From Rhodospirillales bacterium BBD 1991-14 (GTDB lineage Bacteria > Pseudomonadota > Alphaproteobacteria > Kiloniellales > Kiloniellaceae): a stretch of DNA of 64,000 nucleotides. The position numbers and the translations under genes are program-made. The notes under the pieces are model-generated. The model made no database searches. It was given only the letters and a program-made list of their open reading frames with translations, and was not told the origin of the DNA. Below are positions 60,790 to 64,000 of the stretch, piece after piece. Numbering within the stretch: position 1 is the stretch's first letter; each line of letters starts with the position of its first letter. The stretch covers positions 124,001-188,000 of the forward strand of contig LYSY01000003.1 in the NCBI GenBank assembly GCA_001657395.1, written 5' to 3'.

Positions 60790-61338
60790 GTGGCAAAGAA
60801 GCCCAAGACGGCCCGTAAAGGATCCGGCGCCAAGACCGCTGCCAAAAAGCCGAAGCGCCGGGGAATCAAGGCTGAAGTCACCAGCCTGACCGAGAAACAG
60901 GCGCTGATCGGCTGGCGCGAGTGGCTGTCCCTCCCCGCGCTTGGGATCGAGCGCATCAAGGCAAAGACCGACACCGGCGCCCGCACCTCGGCCCTGCATG
61001 CCATGAACATTGTCCCCTTCGACCACGAGGGCGCGCTCTGGGTCGCCTTCGAAGTCGCCCCCCACAGCGCCGGCGCGCGCGACCGGGCGCGGGTCCAGTG
61101 CCGCGCCCCGGTGCGCGACCACCGGCCGGTGAAAAGCTCCAGCGGCCACGCCCAGGAGCGTTTCGTCATCGCCACCCCGGTCGTATTGGGCGAAAGGCAC
61201 TTCGAGATCGAGCTGACGCTGACCAACCGGGCGGAGATGGGTTTCGAAATGCTGTTCGGAAGAACCGCCTTGCGTGCCGGGCGCTTTCTGGTACATCCCT
61301 CGCGCTCATTCCTCTTGAGCCCAGGACAAGGTCGCTAG
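60790..61338 (+). CDS. Retropepsin-like (RimK-linked ATP-dependent zinc protease, COG4067) protein
   Basis: 182 residues. A Lys/Ala-rich head (about 1-35), then LPALGIERIKAKTDTGARTS with the DTGA aspartic-protease-like motif, and FEIELTLTNRAEMGFEMLFG. Despite the historical name the fold is retropepsin-like. Start GTG after GGGGGA. First gene of an operon with a RimK-type ligase and an AstE-type hydrolase, a recurring association thought to make and process peptide or amide tags. Confidence 0.85.
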   Translation: MAKKPKTARKGSGAKTAAKKPKRRGIKAEVTSLTEKQALIGWREWLSLPALGIERIKAKTDTGARTSALHAMNIVPFDHEGALWVAFEVAPHSAGARDRARVQCRAPVRDHRPVKSSSGHAQERFVIATPVVLGERHFEIELTLTNRAEMGFEMLFGRTALRAGRFLVHPSRSFLLSPGQGR

Positions 61339-61413
61339 CTTGGAGAGAACAGCCCACTCCCTACCCAGCCACCACCCCCCAGGCCTGCCCAGGCCGAAGC
61401 CAGGACGCTTGCG

Positions 61414-62319
61414 ATGAAGATTCTCATGCTGGCCCGCAACCCGAACCTCTATTCCCACCGGCGTCTCGTGGCGGCTGCCGAGGCCAGGGGGCACGAACTC
61501 GATATCGCCAACACCCTGCGCTGCTACATGAACATCACCTCGCACCGGCCGATGGTGATCTACAACGGGGAAAAACTGGCCGGCTATGACGCGGTCATCC
61601 CGCGCATCGGCGCCTCCATCACCTACTACGGCCTCGCCGTGCTTAGGCAGTTCGAGATGATGGGGGTCTTTCCCCTGAACGAATCGGTGGCCATCGGCCG
61701 CTCGCGGGACAAGCTGCGCTCCATGCAGCTTCTGGCCCGCGACGGTATCGGCCTGCCGGTCACCGCCTTCGCCCACGATCCCAAGGTCACCGAGGAAGTG
61801 ATCAAGATCGCCGGCGGCGCACCGGTGGTGATCAAGCTTCTCGAAGGCACCCAGGGCATCGGCGTCGTCCTGGCCGATACGAAGAACTCCGCCAAGTCGG
61901 TGGTCGAGGCTTTTCGCGGTGCCAATGTGAACATTCTGGTGCAGGAATTCATCAAGGAAGCCGGCGGCACCGACATCCGGGCCTTCGTGGTCGGCGGCAA
62001 GGTGGTCGCAGCGATGCAGCGCAAGGGGGCCGCCGACGACTTCCGCTCCAACCTGCACCGCGGCGGCGAGGCGACCCGCATCAAGATCACCGCCGAGGAG
62101 CGCTCGACCGCCGTGCGCGCCGCCAAGGCCATGGGCCTGAATGTCTGCGGCGTCGACATGCTGCGCTCCAACCACGGCGCGGTGGTGATGGAAGTCAACT
62201 CCTCGCCCGGGCTGGAGGGCGTCGAAAAAGCCACGGGGGTCGACGTGGCCGACCTGATGGTCCAGTTCCTGGAAAAGAACGCCCGGCCCGGCAAGACCAA
62301 GACCAAGGGCCGGGGCTAG
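61414..62319 (+). CDS. RimK-type ATP-grasp ligase
   Basis: 301 residues, ATP-grasp fold: [59 protein letters not shown] (nucleotide loop), [19 protein letters not shown] (metal-binding Glu and Asn). Adds glutamate or another amino acid to a protein C-terminus or small substrate; RimK itself modifies ribosomal S6. Given its partners, other acceptors are possible. Confidence 0.92.
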   Translation: MKILMLARNPNLYSHRRLVAAAEARGHELDIANTLRCYMNITSHRPMVIYNGEKLAGYDAVIPRIGASITYYGLAVLRQFEMMGVFPLNESVAIGRSRDKLRSMQLLARDGIGLPVTAFAHDPKVTEEVIKIAGGAPVVIKLLEGTQGIGVVLADTKNSAKSVVEAFRGANVNILVQEFIKEAGGTDIRAFVVGGKVVAAMQRKGAADDFRSNLHRGGEATRIKITAEERSTAVRAAKAMGLNVCGVDMLRSNHGAVVMEVNSSPGLEGVEKATGVDVADLMVQFLEKNARPGKTKTKGRG

Positions 62320-62323
62320 CCCC

Positions 62324-63397
62324 TTGGCCTCCAAAACCGTGACCTCCAAAACCACGGCCCGGCGGCAGGCCTTCAGGATCGGCGGGGTGTCCGTGGCGCC
62401 TGGCGGACGGGAGACGATCGGCCTGCCGCTTTCGGTGCTGTCCAACCACACGCCGATGGCGCTGCCGGTCCACGTGGTCCACGGCGCGCGGCCGGGCCCG
62501 ACCCTCTTCGTCTCCGCCGCGATCCACGGCGACGAGATCATCGGCGTGGAGGTCATCCGCCGGCTGCTGGCCCTGCCGGTGCTGGCCAAGCTGAGGGGTA
62601 CGCTGCTGGCGATCCCCATCGTCAATGCCTTCGGGTTCATCAGCCACTCGCGCTACCTGCCGGACCGCCGCGACCTCAACCGCTCCTTCCCCGGCTCGGC
62701 CAAAGGCTCGCTCGCCGGACAGCTCGCAGACCTCTTCCTGACCGAGATCGTCGCCCCGGCGGACCTGGGGATCGATATCCACTCCGCAACCATCCACCGC
62801 GTGAACCTGCCGCAGATCCGCATATCGCCCCGGCAGAAGACCATGGAGGAGCTGGCCACGGTCTTCGGCCCGCCGGTGGTGTTGGAGGCGCCGCTGCGCG
62901 ACGGTTCCCTGCGTCAGGCGGCCGCCGAGGTGGGCACCGACGTCATGCTGTTCGAGGCCGGCGAAGGCCTGCGCTTCGACGAGTTCGCCATCCGCGTCGG
63001 CGTGACCGGCATCCTCAGGGTCATGAAGCACCTGTCCATGCTGCCGGCTCGCAGCGTGCGCGACGCCAAGGTGCCGCCGATGATGTCGGAGTCGAGCTAC
63101 TGGCTGCGCGCGCCGGAGGGCGGGGTCCTGCGCAGCTTCAAGACCATCGGCGACAGTGTGGCCGAGGGCGACCTGATCGGCATCATCTCCGATCCCTTCG
63201 GCGAGATGGAAACCGAACTGCGGGCCCGCGATGCCGGCCTGCTGATCGGGCGGACCAACCTGCCGGTGGTCAACCGCGGCGACGGCCTGGCCCACATCGC
63301 CCGGCACCGCCGTGCCCGCAGCGTCGAGGCCGCGGTGGGGCGGATCGAGGCGGAGCTGCAGGAAGACCCCCTCTTCGACGAGGACGAGATCATCTGA
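62324..63397 (+). CDS. Succinylglutamate desuccinylase/aspartoacylase-family zinc hydrolase
   Basis: 357 residues. Zinc ligands: HGDE in SAAIHGDEIIGVEVI and the later His in GIDIHSATIHRVNLPQIR; catalytic-type ELNRSFPG-like segment DRRDLNRSFPGSAKGSL. M14 carboxypeptidase-like fold that removes an acyl or amino-acid group. Start is uncertain: TTG 62324 or GTG 62339 in front of CCTCCAAAACC repeats. Coupled to the RimK gene four bases upstream. Confidence 0.9.
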   Translation: MASKTVTSKTTARRQAFRIGGVSVAPGGRETIGLPLSVLSNHTPMALPVHVVHGARPGPTLFVSAAIHGDEIIGVEVIRRLLALPVLAKLRGTLLAIPIVNAFGFISHSRYLPDRRDLNRSFPGSAKGSLAGQLADLFLTEIVAPADLGIDIHSATIHRVNLPQIRISPRQKTMEELATVFGPPVVLEAPLRDGSLRQAAAEVGTDVMLFEAGEGLRFDEFAIRVGVTGILRVMKHLSMLPARSVRDAKVPPMMSESSYWLRAPEGGVLRSFKTIGDSVAEGDLIGIISDPFGEMETELRARDAGLLIGRTNLPVVNRGDGLAHIARHRRARSVEAAVGRIEAELQEDPLFDEDEII

Positions 63398-63464
63398 ACA
63401 CTCCTGGCAAAGGCCGAAGGCGCCTTGCCCTCGGCCGCCTGCCGGGCCACGATGGCGGGAAGTC

Positions 63465-64000
63465 ATGCCTTATCGATTGCCGCCCCTGAAGAGCCTGCGC
63501 CTGTTCGAGGCAGCCGGCCGGCACCTGAGCTTCAAGCAGGCGGCCGAGGAGCTGGCCGTTACGCCGAGCGCCGTCAGCCATGGCATCAAGGTCCTGGAGG
63601 ACTGGCTGGGCGTCCCCCTCTTCGACCGCACGCAGAGGACGCTGGTCCTGACGGACGCCGGCAGAGCATACCTGCCCCAGGTGCAGGACGCCCTCGACCT
63701 CTTGGTCGCCGCGAGCGATGCCGTCCAGCGGCAACAGCACGGCGACGGCGCCGCGCTGTCCATCAGCGTCGCGCCCTCCTTCGGCGCCCGCTGGCTGGCG
63801 CATCACCTGCCGGACTTCCAGGCGCGCCATCCCGGAATCGCCGTCACCCTGGACAGCACCCAGCGCCCGATCGCCTTTCCGCGCGACGGCATCGACCTGG
63901 CCATCCGCATGGGCCGGGGCGACTGGCCGGAGCTTGACGCGACCTGTCTCGCGGTGGAGGAGTTGGTTCCCGTCTGTTCTCCCGCGCTCGCCCGGACCAT
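63465..64000 (+). CDS. LysR-family (GcvA-type) regulator, truncated at the right edge
   Basis: 178 residues visible. N-terminus RLPPLKSLRLFEAAGRHLSF, KQAAEELAVTPSAVSHGIKV and LEDWLGVPLFDRTQRTLVLT are typical of the GcvA subgroup. ATG 63465 has GGCGGGAAG upstream. The frame is open to the window end, so the effector domain is incomplete. Confidence 0.9.
   Translation, partial: MPYRLPPLKSLRLFEAAGRHLSFKQAAEELAVTPSAVSHGIKVLEDWLGVPLFDRTQRTLVLTDAGRAYLPQVQDALDLLVAASDAVQRQQHGDGAALSISVAPSFGARWLAHHLPDFQARHPGIAVTLDSTQRPIAFPRDGIDLAIRMGRGDWPELDATCLAVEELVPVCSPALART

Overview
The window is high-GC DNA of an alphaproteobacterium, most likely a Rhodospirillales-type marine or soil heterotroph. The evidence is the mutagenesis cassette imuA-imuB-dnaE2 behind a GTTC-N7-GTTC LexA box, an ECF41 sigma factor paired with a carboxymuconolactone decarboxylase-like gene, several TRAP and ABC uptake systems, and short palindromic intergenic repeats of the kind common in this class. 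No rRNA, tRNA, CRISPR array or transposase is visible. The genus cannot be read from the sequence.

Layout. 0-12.4 kb is mostly metabolic: a truncated flippase-like membrane protein, an HD phosphohydrolase, a DECR1-like dienoyl-CoA reductase divergent from an acyl-CoA synthetase, a hydroxychromene-carboxylate isomerase-like protein, an iron-type alcohol dehydrogenase, a Leu/Val-type dehydrogenase, and a LysR regulator divergent from an orphan Tat-exported TRAP binding protein. 12.7-19 kb holds a 1009-residue RTX/beta-helix protein and bifunctional PutA. 19.2-21.4 kb is a markedly AT-richer island with two translationally coupled genes, an EVE/Mrr-N-like protein with a membrane segment and a small membrane-anchored helical protein. 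This is the best candidate for an undescribed system.

21.4-35.7 kb is rich in short repeats. It holds a divergent pair of small Xre regulators, a polar amino-acid ABC transporter whose genes are separated by repeat elements, a peptidoglycan-binding protein, a PAS protein, and dnaE2, a DUF559 nuclease-like gene, imuB and imuA in a LexA-controlled cluster. 35.8-39.4 kb has small VOC, GFA, SnoaL and TetR genes with a perfect 28-bp palindrome between the last two. 39.5-44.2 kb is a complete nickel/peptide-type ABC operon. 44.3-45.1 kb is a second copy of the divergent Xre pair, again followed by the same repeat family. Both plus-strand Xre genes share a homologous 68-bp leader whose hairpin covers the ribosome-binding region.

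45.3-50.6 kb contains a bacteriohemerythrin, an exported RidA homologue, and the ECF41 locus with a recognisable ECF41 promoter. 50.7-55.8 kb is an N-formylglutamate amidohydrolase-like gene with a full TRAP transporter (DctQ, DctM, DctP), divergent from an RpiR regulator. 56.3-60.7 kb encodes an RND efflux adaptor and pump. 60.8-63.4 kb is a retropepsin-like protease / RimK ATP-grasp / AstE-type deacylase operon, probably a peptide-tag or amide-bond modification pathway. The window ends inside a GcvA-type LysR gene.

At least ten copies or fragments of one GC-rich element with CCCCCTCACCC/GGGTGAGGGGG ends, two copies of a second palindromic repeat and one copy of a third sit between genes. 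One of the first family supplies the C-terminal codons of the DUF559 gene.
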